From Acidihalobacter prosperus (GTDB taxonomy: Bacteria > Pseudomonadota > Gammaproteobacteria > DSM-5130 > Acidihalobacteraceae): DNA of 38,243 nt. Every line of letters begins with the position of its first letter. The first letter of the stretch is position 1. Positions 18,558 through 25,586 of the stretch are shown one piece after another. The notes under the pieces are model-generated. The model made no database searches and was not told the DNA's origin. It was given only the letters and a program-made list of their open reading frames with translations. The stretch is from NCBI RefSeq assembly GCF_000754095.2, contig NZ_JQSG02000006.1, positions 143,430-181,672 on the forward strand, read 5' to 3'. Position numbers and translations under genes: made by a program.

Positions 18558-19046
18558 CTACTTCTTGCCGGGAGCGAAGTAGTAGTCGGTCAGCACGGCC
18601 ACGTCGGTACTCATCTCGCGGATCAGGTGGTCGAGGCTGACGATGGCGTATTCGAGGAAATTGACGGTGATGAAGGGCTGCTCGACGCGCATGCGCTCGT
18701 ACATCGGCCGCGACAGTTTGAGCAGTCGAGTCTGGTTGCGCGTGGCGCGCATGCGGGTTAGCCGCGGCTTGCGGTCGAAAAACGACATCTCGCCCATCAG
18801 TTCGCCCTGACGCCGCCGCCCGACCTCGGTTTCCATCGTGCCGGTATCGTAGAGCAGCACGATTTCGCCCTCGACCACGAAGAACAACGCCTCGCCGACG
18901 TCGCCGATCTCCATGACCACCTGGCCACGGTCGAAATACACCTCCTCGGTGAATTCGAGTATTTTCTCGACCTCCTTCGTCGTCAAGGAGGCGCACAGCC
19001 CATGTTCGCTGAGAAACTGGACGAGATCGTCTACCTTTTTCTGCAT
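18558..19046 (-). CDS. Single-domain cyclic-nucleotide-binding-fold protein
   Basis: A 162-residue protein whose residues 20-115 form a CAP-ED/cNMP-binding beta barrel: FDRGQVVMEIGDVGEALFFV, VEGEIVLLYD, and RRRQGELMGEMSFFDRKPRL. The usual phosphate-cassette ending RSA/RTA is replaced by PRLTRMRA, so binding of cAMP or cGMP is not assured. The C-terminal part is one long helix region (FLEYAIVSLDHLIREM) without a DNA-binding HTH, so it is not a Crp/Fnr regulator. GGGGAG lies 8 bases before the ATG at 19046. It converges with rnd and diverges from the DUF6231-like gene. It may be a ligand-sensing partner protein, but no output domain is seen. Confidence 0.85.
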   Translation of the reverse strand: MQKKVDDLVQFLSEHGLCASLTTKEVEKILEFTEEVYFDRGQVVMEIGDVGEALFFVVEGEIVLLYDTGTMETEVGRRRQGELMGEMSFFDRKPRLTRMRATRNQTRLLKLSRPMYERMRVEQPFITVNFLEYAIVSLDHLIREMSTDVAVLTDYYFAPGKK

Positions 19047-19084
19047 TATGGCGGCTCCCCTGACAGTCAGTCGTGTCCGGCGCG

Positions 19085-19092
19085 AGTATACC
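19085..19092. promoter_or_regulatory. Overlapping divergent -10 elements
   Basis: The sequence AGTATACC gives TATACT on the minus strand (toward the cyclic-nucleotide-fold gene) and TATACC on the plus strand (toward the DUF6231-like gene), sharing the symmetric GTATAC core. Starts near 19078 and 19099 would leave leaders that contain each gene's ribosome site. No strong -35 hexamers are visible. Confidence 0.35.
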
Positions 19093-19137
19093 TGAAGCGC
19101 TCGCATGCATCCCCAGCCCCTCGCAGGAGCACCACCG

Positions 19138-19602
19138 ATGTCCGACCCTCTCGCGGACCTTGAAAGACTCGCCTCGACACACCCTGCCGACGCGTTGCTG
19201 CTGATCGCGCCCGCCGACCATCCGCTGAGCCGGCGCTTGGCTGCAAGCGGCATCCGGCCATGCGCCGACGCCCGGAGGCTGCTCGACCACCCGCCGCCTC
19301 GGCGCTACCCCCTCGTACTGATTGCCGGGAGCCTCGAAACGCTGTCACGCACGGCCGGAGAGCGCCTGATCGCCGCACTGCGGGACATCCACGCCGACAC
19401 GCTTTATTGCCTGGTCGATGCCGATACATGGCCGGCGCCCGACATGGCCGCCCTCGGGCTGCGTGCCGTGGGTGTCTATCCGCGCGCAGCAGGCCGGCTC
19501 GCGCTCTATCATTTCGATCTCTACGATTACAAGCGCACGCCCGATTGGCTCAATGCCCGTTTCTGGGCCCACCCCGAACGCTGGGACAAAACCCGTTGGT
19601 AA
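19138..19602 (+). CDS. Hypothetical protein, DUF6231-like
   Basis: A 154-residue soluble protein with AGGAG 8 bases upstream of the ATG. It has alternating hydrophobic strands (ADALLLIAPADH, YPLVLIAGSLETL, DTLYCLVDADTW) like a small Rossmann-type alpha/beta fold, and an aromatic C terminus with LYHFDLYDYKRTPDWLNARFW and HPERWDKTRW. The C-terminal pattern resembles what is annotated DUF6231 in gammaproteobacteria, a recollection I cannot check. No catalytic motif is evident. It is followed by ibaG 67 bases downstream. Confidence 0.7.
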   Translation: MSDPLADLERLASTHPADALLLIAPADHPLSRRLAASGIRPCADARRLLDHPPPRRYPLVLIAGSLETLSRTAGERLIAALRDIHADTLYCLVDADTWPAPDMAALGLRAVGVYPRAAGRLALYHFDLYDYKRTPDWLNARFWAHPERWDKTRW

Positions 19603-19669
19603 GCGGGGGCGCTTGCGTCCGGAAGGAACTGGTGTAAGCTTTGCCGCCCGCCCATCCGACGAGGACGAC

Positions 19670-19912
19670 ATGACCCCGGAACACGTCAAGACACTGATCG
19701 AACAGGGCATCCCCGGTTGCCAGGCCATGGTCAGCGGCGACGGAAGCAAATTCGAAGCCATCGTCGTCAGCGACGCGTTCGACGGACTGAGCCCGGTGAA
19801 GGAGCATCAGCTCGTATTCGCCACCGTCAACGAGCACATCGCCAGCGGCGCCATACATGCACTGACCATCAAGGCCTACACGCCAGTCGAATGGGCCTCC
19901 AGAAGCGCCTGA
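19670..19912 (+). CDS. ibaG: BolA-family protein IbaG
   Basis: An 80-residue BolA-fold protein. VSGDGSKFEAIVVSDAFDGLS and the C-terminal AIHALTIKAYTPVEWA closely match the IbaG (YrbA) branch rather than BolA proper, with the conserved His63 as likely cluster ligand. BolA-type proteins pair with monothiol glutaredoxins to handle [2Fe-2S] clusters; IbaG is linked to acid stress in E. coli. GAGGA precedes the ATG by 4 bases. In many gammaproteobacteria ibaG sits near murA and the mla genes, so its location here beside unknown genes is a different context. It converges on the 19917-20291 gene with 4 bases between stops. Confidence 0.9.
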   Translation: MTPEHVKTLIEQGIPGCQAMVSGDGSKFEAIVVSDAFDGLSPVKEHQLVFATVNEHIASGAIHALTIKAYTPVEWASRSA

Positions 19913-19916
19913 GACC

Positions 19917-20291
19917 CTACTGCAGCCGACCGCCCGGCGCGGCCCGCCCCAGCTCTCGACCGACCCGTTCGTCCGGCACCGCAAAACCCTCGAGCGCATC
20001 GTCGATCAGCCGGGCCACCGGTTCGGCCATGAAACTGCCGGCCATCCCCAGCACGACCCGCTCGGCGCCGCTCAACGTCACCTCACCGGCCGATTCCGCT
20101 TCCATCAACCGGATACCCAACAGGTGGATCGCGGCCAGATTCATGTCCAGCGAAAACAGCAGGCCGTTGCGCAGGGCGTCGCCCTCGTCGCGTTCGGCCA
20201 ACTGCGCCCGCAAGGACTTGAGCGTCGCGGACACTTCGCTCAGGCAGCCCCGCATCACGTTGATGATCATCCGTCCCCGGATCGCTTGCAT
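19917..20291 (-). CDS. Hypothetical helical protein
   Basis: A 124-residue protein I do not recognise. It looks mainly helical: LSEVSATLKSLRAQLAERDEGDALRNGLLFSLDMNLAAIHLLGIRLMEA can form long amphipathic helices, and VLGMAGSFMAEPVARLIDDALEGF another. There is no signal peptide, membrane segment or catalytic motif. The ATG at 20291 has GGGAG 11 bases upstream; the ATG at 20270 (MIINVMRGC) has GGGGA close by and is an alternative start. It is divergent from the 20379 gene across a region with two perfect palindromes, and codon use matches its neighbours. Confidence 0.6.
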   Translation of the reverse strand: MQAIRGRMIINVMRGCLSEVSATLKSLRAQLAERDEGDALRNGLLFSLDMNLAAIHLLGIRLMEAESAGEVTLSGAERVVLGMAGSFMAEPVARLIDDALEGFAVPDERVGRELGRAAPGGRLQ

Positions 20292-20315
20292 AAGCTTGCA
20301 TACTCCCGTGAAACT

Positions 20316-20345
20316 GTCGGTACCGACCGCACCGGCGGCCGCCGG
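20316..20345. repeat. Two adjacent perfect palindromes in a divergent control region
   Basis: GTCGGTACCGAC (20316-20327, 12 bases) and CCGGCGGCCGCCGG (20332-20345, 14 bases) are both perfectly self-complementary and separated by 4 bases, between the starts of two divergent hypothetical genes (20291 and 20379). They could be operator half-site pairs for a dimeric regulator or RNA hairpins in the leaders. Confidence 0.6.
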
Positions 20346-20378
20346 CTAGTCTACCCACACGCGACGCTGCAGGCATCC

Positions 20379-20798
20379 ATGCTGACACCCAAGGGACGCG
20401 AGGAAATCCTCAATCTCATCGAATCCGATCTCGTCGACGGCTGGGACGAGGCCGATCGCGCACTCCGAAACGTGCTCCGCATGCTGCTCACCCTGCGCCC
20501 CGACCTGGTCAAATTGTACTTCGTCCCCGCCGCCTGGCAGCGGATAGCCGACCTCGAACGTCGGCAGGCGGCTGCGGTCATCCTGGCGGCGATGAAAGCC
20601 GCGGTCGTGGAGGCCAATGCCGTGCCGCCGATCGCCGGATGGGCGCAGGCCCGCTTCTACCTGGACACTCGCGTCACGCGCTTTGCCGACATGGCCCGGG
20701 ACTGGTGCGCGGCCAACCCCGACGCCTGCCCGGAACGGCTGCGCCCATCCGGCAGCCGGCGCGCGCTGCCCGCCGCGTCCGGCAGTCGTCTCGCATGA
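20379..20798 (+). CDS. Hypothetical protein coupled to HEFAH protein
   Basis: A 139-residue protein with no recognised domain. The N-terminal 110 residues are predicted mostly helical (GREEILNLIESDLVDGWDEADRALRNVLRMLLTLRPDLVKLYF, then a LERRQAAAVILAAMKAAVVEA helix); the C-terminal 25 residues are basic and low in complexity (RLRPSGSRRALPAASGSRLA). There is no signal peptide. The ATG at 20379 is chosen because it is the only reasonable start near the divergent region; no clear ribosome site is visible. Its stop overlaps the next start as ATGA, so the two products are probably made together and may interact. Confidence 0.65.
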   Translation: MLTPKGREEILNLIESDLVDGWDEADRALRNVLRMLLTLRPDLVKLYFVPAAWQRIADLERRQAAAVILAAMKAAVVEANAVPPIAGWAQARFYLDTRVTRFADMARDWCAANPDACPERLRPSGSRRALPAASGSRLA

Positions 20799-21304
20799 AC
20801 GCGACCGAGGCGCTGCAAGGCTGCCTGACCGTCGGCATGCTCGCGCCCGACGCCCCAGGCCTTCTGCTTGGCCGCTACGGCCTGCATCTGCAATGGCTTC
20901 CGGATGATGCCGACATCCCCGGCAGTTACTGGGGCGCGCCCGAGGCCGGGCTGGTCGGCGACACCGTGCTGGTGCGCAACGACACGCCGGTGCACTCCCT
21001 GTTGCACGAATTCGCGCACGTGATCTGCATGGATACGCCCCGACGCCGGCATTTGCACACCGATGCCGGCGGCACGGACACCGAGGAATGCGCGGTGTGC
21101 TACCTACAGATACTGCTGGCGGACGAACTGCCTGGCGTCGGGCGTGCACGGCTGATGCGCGACATGGACGCCTGGGGCTACAGCTTTCGCCTTGGCAGCA
21201 CGCGCCAATGGTTTCTGCACGATGCGGCCGAGGCCCGCGAGTGGCTGCTGGCACACGCGCTGATCGACCGCCGGGAACGCCCGCAAGCCTGCCTGCGCCC
21301 CTGA
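20795..21304 (+). CDS. Hypothetical protein with HExxH zinc-metallopeptidase-like motif
   Basis: A 169-residue protein with HEFAH at residues 71-75 in PVHSLLHEFAHVICMD, followed by TDTEECAVCYLQILLADEL (about 94-112). HExxH plus a Glu about 22 residues later, in a helix of the form ExxAxxxLQxLL, resembles the ImmA/IrrE-type zincin layout, and is an inference from pattern only. No HTH, signal peptide or membrane segment is visible, so it would act in the cytosol. The start overlaps the stop of the 20379 gene (ATGA). Possible roles are a protease cutting a regulator or a degenerate zincin. I could not assign a named family. Confidence 0.7.
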   Translation: MNATEALQGCLTVGMLAPDAPGLLLGRYGLHLQWLPDDADIPGSYWGAPEAGLVGDTVLVRNDTPVHSLLHEFAHVICMDTPRRRHLHTDAGGTDTEECAVCYLQILLADELPGVGRARLMRDMDAWGYSFRLGSTRQWFLHDAAEAREWLLAHALIDRRERPQACLRP

Positions 21305-21365
21305 CACCCTTGGCAGCAGCCCCCGGATAACCGATGATTGCCTTCTGATATCAAGAAGCGACCCC

Positions 21366-22583
21366 ATGCCTATCCTGCTCGAAGAAATCGACGACCTGAT
21401 CCCCATCGCCGAACTCAGCCCGGAGAACCGCAACCGATTGGCGGAGAAGGGTCAGATCGTCTCGCTCAAGCCCCGCCAGTCGCTGGACGGGGCCGGCAGC
21501 GACCGCTGGCTGATCTACCTGCTCGACGGCCAGCTGGCCATCAAACGCCCCAACGGACAGGAATCCATCGCCAGCGGCACGCCGCGCGCCAAACGCCCCT
21601 TGTTCAGCGACGAGCGCCCCGGGTCGGCGGTCGCGCAGAGCGCCTGCCGTCTGCTGCGTCTCGACCGTCGGCTGTTCGAGATCATCCTGCGCGAACAGCG
21701 CGAGGGCGATTACCAGGTCGAGGACACGCCGATCAGCGAAGAGGAAGGCACTCTGCTCGCGCACATTCTGCGCTCGCTGAACAGCGGCAATCTGGAACTG
21801 CCCAGCATGCCCGAGGTGGCGCTGCGCATCCGCGATGCCACGCTGCGCCCGGAGATCAGCCTCAAGGACATCGCCAAAATCGTGCAGATCGATCCTGCGG
21901 TCGCCGCCGGCGTTCTGCGTGCGGCCAATACCGCGGCACGGCACGGCGCCCAGCCGGCGACCACGCTGCCGGACGCGGTGGTCCGGCTGGGTCTGGAGAC
22001 GACACGGTCGCTAGCGATCAGCCTCGCGCTGACGACCGTCTTCCACACCAAGCAGGCCGCCGTCCGTCAGCGCATGCACGCGCTATGGGAACATAGCGTA
22101 CACGTGTCTGCGCTCTGTCAGACCCTGGCCGAGCGCTGCGCACCCGCGCTCGAACCCAGCCACGCCATGCTCGCCGGGCTACTGCACGACATCGGCGCCA
22201 TTCCCATTCTCCAGCACGCCGAACGCTACGGCCTGCTGGGCGATGCCGAGCGTCTCGAATCCGCGATCGTCAACCTGCGCGTGCCGGTGGGCATGCTGAT
22301 CGTCGATCACTGGCAGCTCAACAGCGACCTGCAGGCGGTCATCCAATGCGCCGAAGACTGGAAACGCGGTTCGGGATCGGAACCCGATTACGCGGATCTC
22401 GTGGTCGCGGCGCAGCTGATGCTGCCCGCGCAACAGGGCGTGCGCGACACGCGCCCGCCCCTGGATGAGGTCCCCGCGTTCGCTCGGCTCGGCCTCGCAC
22501 CTTCCACGCCCGAGCGCATGCGCGAGTTCCTGGACGATGCGCAGCAGGACATCGACGAAATCAAGCATCTGTTGGGTGGCTGA
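21366..22583 (+). CDS. HDOD-domain signalling protein with N-terminal cNMP-like region
   Basis: A 405-residue cytosolic protein. Residues 20-105 look like a degenerate cyclic-nucleotide-binding barrel (SDRWLIYLLDGQLAIKRPNG, CRLLRLDRRLFEIIL). The HDOD domain runs from about 135 to 330, with LPSMPEVALRIRDA, IVQIDPAVAAGVLRAAN, VVRLGLETTRSLAISLALT and LAGLLHDIGAIPILQHA (His-Asp at 274-275). HDOD domains resemble HD-GYP domains but generally lack phosphodiesterase activity and act in signalling. A C-terminal helical tail ends DAQQDIDEIKHLLGG. The ATG follows GAAGCGACCCC, a weak site. It is likely transcribed separately from the HEFAH pair 61 bases upstream. Confidence 0.9.
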   Translation: MPILLEEIDDLIPIAELSPENRNRLAEKGQIVSLKPRQSLDGAGSDRWLIYLLDGQLAIKRPNGQESIASGTPRAKRPLFSDERPGSAVAQSACRLLRLDRRLFEIILREQREGDYQVEDTPISEEEGTLLAHILRSLNSGNLELPSMPEVALRIRDATLRPEISLKDIAKIVQIDPAVAAGVLRAANTAARHGAQPATTLPDAVVRLGLETTRSLAISLALTTVFHTKQAAVRQRMHALWEHSVHVSALCQTLAERCAPALEPSHAMLAGLLHDIGAIPILQHAERYGLLGDAERLESAIVNLRVPVGMLIVDHWQLNSDLQAVIQCAEDWKRGSGSEPDYADLVVAAQLMLPAQQGVRDTRPPLDEVPAFARLGLAPSTPERMREFLDDAQQDIDEIKHLLGG

Positions 22584-22620
22584 GGCGGCCCCGCACGGCC
22601 CGCGCGCTGTGCAGGCCGCC
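22584..22620 (+). terminator. Imperfect GC hairpin after the HDOD gene
   Basis: GGCGGCC (22584-22590) pairs with GGCCGCC (22614-22620), and inside them GCAC (22593-22596) pairs with GTGC (22609-22612). The structure starts directly after the HDOD stop and precedes slyD. No T-run follows, so termination may be partial. Confidence 0.4.
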
Positions 22621-22668
22621 ACGCATCACGTAAACTCGCAAGGACATACATGTCCAGAGACCGCATCG

Positions 22669-23154
22669 ATGCAAATCAGCAACAACACCGTCGTCACCAT
22701 CGACTACACCTTGACCGATGACGCCGGCGAGGTGATCGACAGCTCCCGCGGGGGCGAACCCATGGCCTACCTCCATGGCGCGCGCAACATCATCCCCGGC
22801 CTGGAAGCCGCGCTCGAGGGCAAGAGTGCCGGCGATGTGATCAATGTTCACGTCGAACCCGACGACGCCTACGGACCGCACCACGAAGGCCTGATCCAGG
22901 CGATCGACCGCTCCATGTTCGAGGGTGTGGACACGCTTGAGGTCGGCATGGAATTCCACGCCCAGGCGAACGATGGCAGCATGCAGGTCGTGCGCATCGT
23001 TTCGGTGGACGGCGACGACGTCACCATCGACGCCAACCACCCGCTGGCAGGCATGCCGCTCAACTTCGACGTCACCGTGGTCGACGTGCGCGATGCCACC
23101 GAGGAAGAGCTGTCGCACGGCCATGTGCACGGCCCGGGCGGCCACGCACACTGA
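22669..23154 (+). CDS. slyD: FKBP-type peptidyl-prolyl isomerase SlyD-like
   Basis: A 161-residue peptidyl-prolyl cis-trans isomerase and chaperone. It begins ISNNTVVTIDYTLTDDAGEVIDSS, with PMAYLHGARNIIPGLEAALEG (30-50) and HVEPDDAYGPHHEGLIQAI, then the insert-in-flap chaperone domain (about 75-120) and a return to the FKBP core (HPLAGMPLNFDVTVVDVRDATEEEL). The tail GHVHGPGGHAH is a short His-rich metal-binding stretch; E. coli SlyD has a much longer His/Cys tail used for nickel delivery, so metal storage here may be reduced. The ATG at 22669 fixes the family N terminus; the ribosome site is weak (CAGAGA). Confidence 0.93.
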   Translation: MQISNNTVVTIDYTLTDDAGEVIDSSRGGEPMAYLHGARNIIPGLEAALEGKSAGDVINVHVEPDDAYGPHHEGLIQAIDRSMFEGVDTLEVGMEFHAQANDGSMQVVRIVSVDGDDVTIDANHPLAGMPLNFDVTVVDVRDATEEELSHGHVHGPGGHAH

Positions 23155-23166
23155 GATCGGCGGCGC

Positions 23167-24360
23167 CTAGACCCGATCGGCCCTGCTGGGCGGACCGCCG
23201 CCCAGCAGGGCACGCGCGGCAAGGCGGCGCTTGAGCGGCGGCAAGCCGCCCGCGAGCGCCAACCCCTGCCCGCGTAGCCAGCCCAGCCCGGGAAGTCGGC
23301 TGCCGAATATCTGCTTGAAGCCCTCCATGACCCGCATCGCGCCCTCGTTCTCGGCGCGGCGGGCACGCTCGTAGGCGCGCAACACCCTCAGGCTGCCGAT
23401 ATCGCGGCGCGTATCCGCCAGCCGCTCGGCCAGCACGGCCACATCCATGAACCCCAGATTCACCCCCTGTCCCGCAAGCGGATGGATGGTGTGCGCCGCA
23501 TCGCCGACCAGCGCGATGCGCGGGCGGACATAGGGGCGCACGCGGCTACCGACCAGAGGGAACGCGGCGCGCGGACCGATTCGCGCGACGCAACCCAGGC
23601 GCAGCGCCGTCGCGCGCCCGAGTTCGAGCCGGAAATCGTCGTCGGAAAGCGCCATCAGGCGATCCGCCACCTCGCTGTCCGCGGACCAGACCAACGAACT
23701 GCTGCCGTCGGCCAGGGGCAGCAGGGCGACCGGGCCGGTCGCCAGAAACCGTTGCCAGGCGGTAGCCTGGTGTGGCCGCTCGGTCATCAGGGTCGCCACG
23801 ATTGCCTTTTGGCCGTAAGGACGCTCCTCGCGTTCGATGCCGGCCAGCGAACGCACCCGCGACCGCGCGCCGTCCGCGCCCACCACTAGCGCCGCGCTCA
23901 ATTCGCGTCCGTCGGCCAGCATCAGCCGCACCCGCGCCGCGTCGACCGTCATCGATTCGAGAGCTGCCGGGCAGTATTCGGTCACGCCTTCGAGGGCATC
24001 GCCCAACGCTTCCTGGATGACCCGGTTTTCGATGATGTGGCCGAGATCCGGTTCACCGATTTCGGCCGCATCGAAGGTGATCGCACCCGTGCCGCCAGCG
24101 TCCCAGACGTGCATGCGCCGATAGGGGCTGACACGCCGTTCGAGCATGGCGCGCCAGGCATCAAGCTGCTCGAACAGCCGTTGCGAGGCGCGGTTGATCG
24201 CCGATACGCGCAGATCGTAGGGTTCGTCGCCGCGCCAGGGGCGCGGCGCATGCGCTTCGACAAGCGCCACGCGACGTCCCTGACGACCGAGCGCCCGGGC
24301 GAGCGCGGTGCCGACCATACCGCCGCCGATGACCACGACCTCGTAATGCTCGACGCTCAT
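23167..24360 (-). CDS. FAD-dependent ubiquinone-biosynthesis hydroxylase (UbiI/UbiF/VisC family)
   Basis: A 397-residue flavoprotein monooxygenase of the UbiH/COQ6 family, which hydroxylates the aromatic ring of ubiquinone precursors. The FAD-binding GGGMVG is at 12-17, GADGARS near 161-167, and the second FAD motif GDAAHTIHPLAGQGVNLGFMD at 286-306. It overlaps the stop of ubiH (ATGA), and pepP-ubiH-this gene is a familiar arrangement in Pseudomonas and E. coli (there visC/ubiI). Family members differ in which ring position they modify (C5, C6 or C1), and I cannot tell UbiI from UbiF by inspection. It converges on slyD with 12 bases between stops. Confidence 0.92.
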   Translation of the reverse strand: MSVEHYEVVVIGGGMVGTALARALGRQGRRVALVEAHAPRPWRGDEPYDLRVSAINRASQRLFEQLDAWRAMLERRVSPYRRMHVWDAGGTGAITFDAAEIGEPDLGHIIENRVIQEALGDALEGVTEYCPAALESMTVDAARVRLMLADGRELSAALVVGADGARSRVRSLAGIEREERPYGQKAIVATLMTERPHQATAWQRFLATGPVALLPLADGSSSLVWSADSEVADRLMALSDDDFRLELGRATALRLGCVARIGPRAAFPLVGSRVRPYVRPRIALVGDAAHTIHPLAGQGVNLGFMDVAVLAERLADTRRDIGSLRVLRAYERARRAENEGAMRVMEGFKQIFGSRLPGLGWLRGQGLALAGGLPPLKRRLAARALLGGGPPSRADRV

Positions 24361-25586
24361 GCCCCCAGCTCCGCACCGGCAGGCGGCCGCGTGGGTGCGA
24401 CGGCCCCGTACAGGCCCATGTGCTGGCGCGCCAGCAGCCGGTTGAGGTCGGGCAGGCAATCGGCGGCGACCAGCCCCAGGCTGCGCAGAAATCCCGGCAA
24501 TGGGCGCTGCCCGGAGAACAGGCGCACCATCGCGTCGGTAAGGCTGACCACGGTACGCATGTCGCCTTCGCGCATGCGCGCATACCGCGCCAGCACGCCC
24601 GGCGCTCCCGGATCCGCGGCCCCCTCCAGCGCCCGGGCAAGCGCCTCCACATCGCGCAACGCTAGGTTGAACCCCTGCCCCGCCACGGGATGGAGGGTAT
24701 GCAGCGCATTGCCGGCGAGCGCCACGCGCCCGCGCGAGGTTTCCAGCGCCCGGGTCAGCCCCAAGGGGTAGGACGCGCGCTGCCCGACGGCCTCGATACG
24801 CCCCAGGCGCCAGCCAAAGTGCTGCTGCAATGCGGCCAGGAAACACCCGTCATCGAGCGCCAGCGCCGCCTCGGCATCCACCTCGCGATGGGTCCACACC
24901 AGCGAGTAGCGCGCACCGCCCATCGGCAGCATCGCCAGCGGCCCGTCCGCCGTAAAGCGCTCGTAGGCCCAGCCGGCACGCGGCCGCGAAACGCTGACGT
25001 TGGCGATCAAAGCCACCTGCCCGTAGGCACGGGTCTCGACCGGGATGCCCGCCCGTTCGCGCATCGGCGAAGCGGTACCGTCGGCTGCGATCACCAGACG
25101 CGCACGCAGGCGCTGGGCCGGCACCGCGTCCACCAGCCGGACCTCGACACGGTCATCGTCGCCCTGCGGCTGCAGGAGGTCGGCCACCCTCGCCGGCGCC
25201 AGCAGCTCGACCCCTTCGGCCTGCTGCAGCCTCGGCAGCAGTGCCGCGCCGATCGCACGATTGGGCGCGACGTAACCGAGCGCACGCACACCCTGTTCGG
25301 CGGCATCGATATGCGCCGCGCCGAACCGCCCGCGGTCGCTGACATGAATATGGGCGATCGGCGCCGCCTCCGCCTGCAGCGCCGGCCAAACATCGAGGCG
25401 TTCCAGCAGATGACGGGAACCGAGCGCGAGCGCCGTGCTGCGATCGTCGTAGCTCGGCTGCCCTGGCGAACCGTAGGGCCGCGCCTCGAGAATGCCGATC
25501 CTGCGACCCGGGGCGGCCAGGGCAACGCCGAGGCTGGCGCCGACCATGCCGCCACCGACGACCAGAATGTCGAAATCCGGATTCAT
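24357..25586 (-). CDS. ubiH: 2-octaprenyl-6-methoxyphenol hydroxylase-type enzyme UbiH
   Basis: A 409-residue FAD monooxygenase in ubiquinone synthesis, assigned to the C1-ring hydroxylation step by analogy with E. coli UbiH. FAD-binding VVGGGMVGASLGVAL spans 9-23, ADGTASPMRERAG lies near 169-180, and the second motif AGNALHTLHPVAGQGFNL is at 291-308. The GN...LHP form (Asn instead of the GD of its neighbour) is normal for UbiH and helps separate the two paralogues. Its start overlaps the pepP stop and its stop overlaps the next start, each as ATGA, so all three are tightly coupled. Confidence 0.93.
   Translation of the reverse strand: MNPDFDILVVGGGMVGASLGVALAAPGRRIGILEARPYGSPGQPSYDDRSTALALGSRHLLERLDVWPALQAEAAPIAHIHVSDRGRFGAAHIDAAEQGVRALGYVAPNRAIGAALLPRLQQAEGVELLAPARVADLLQPQGDDDRVEVRLVDAVPAQRLRARLVIAADGTASPMRERAGIPVETRAYGQVALIANVSVSRPRAGWAYERFTADGPLAMLPMGGARYSLVWTHREVDAEAALALDDGCFLAALQQHFGWRLGRIEAVGQRASYPLGLTRALETSRGRVALAGNALHTLHPVAGQGFNLALRDVEALARALEGAADPGAPGVLARYARMREGDMRTVVSLTDAMVRLFSGQRPLPGFLRSLGLVAADCLPDLNRLLARQHMGLYGAVAPTRPPAGAELGA

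Noticed and set aside
24357-25586. Loss of the conserved FAD aspartate in UbiH (GNALH instead of GDAAH)
   Set aside because: As I recall, E. coli UbiH also has GN at this site, so it marks the UbiH subgroup rather than a defect.
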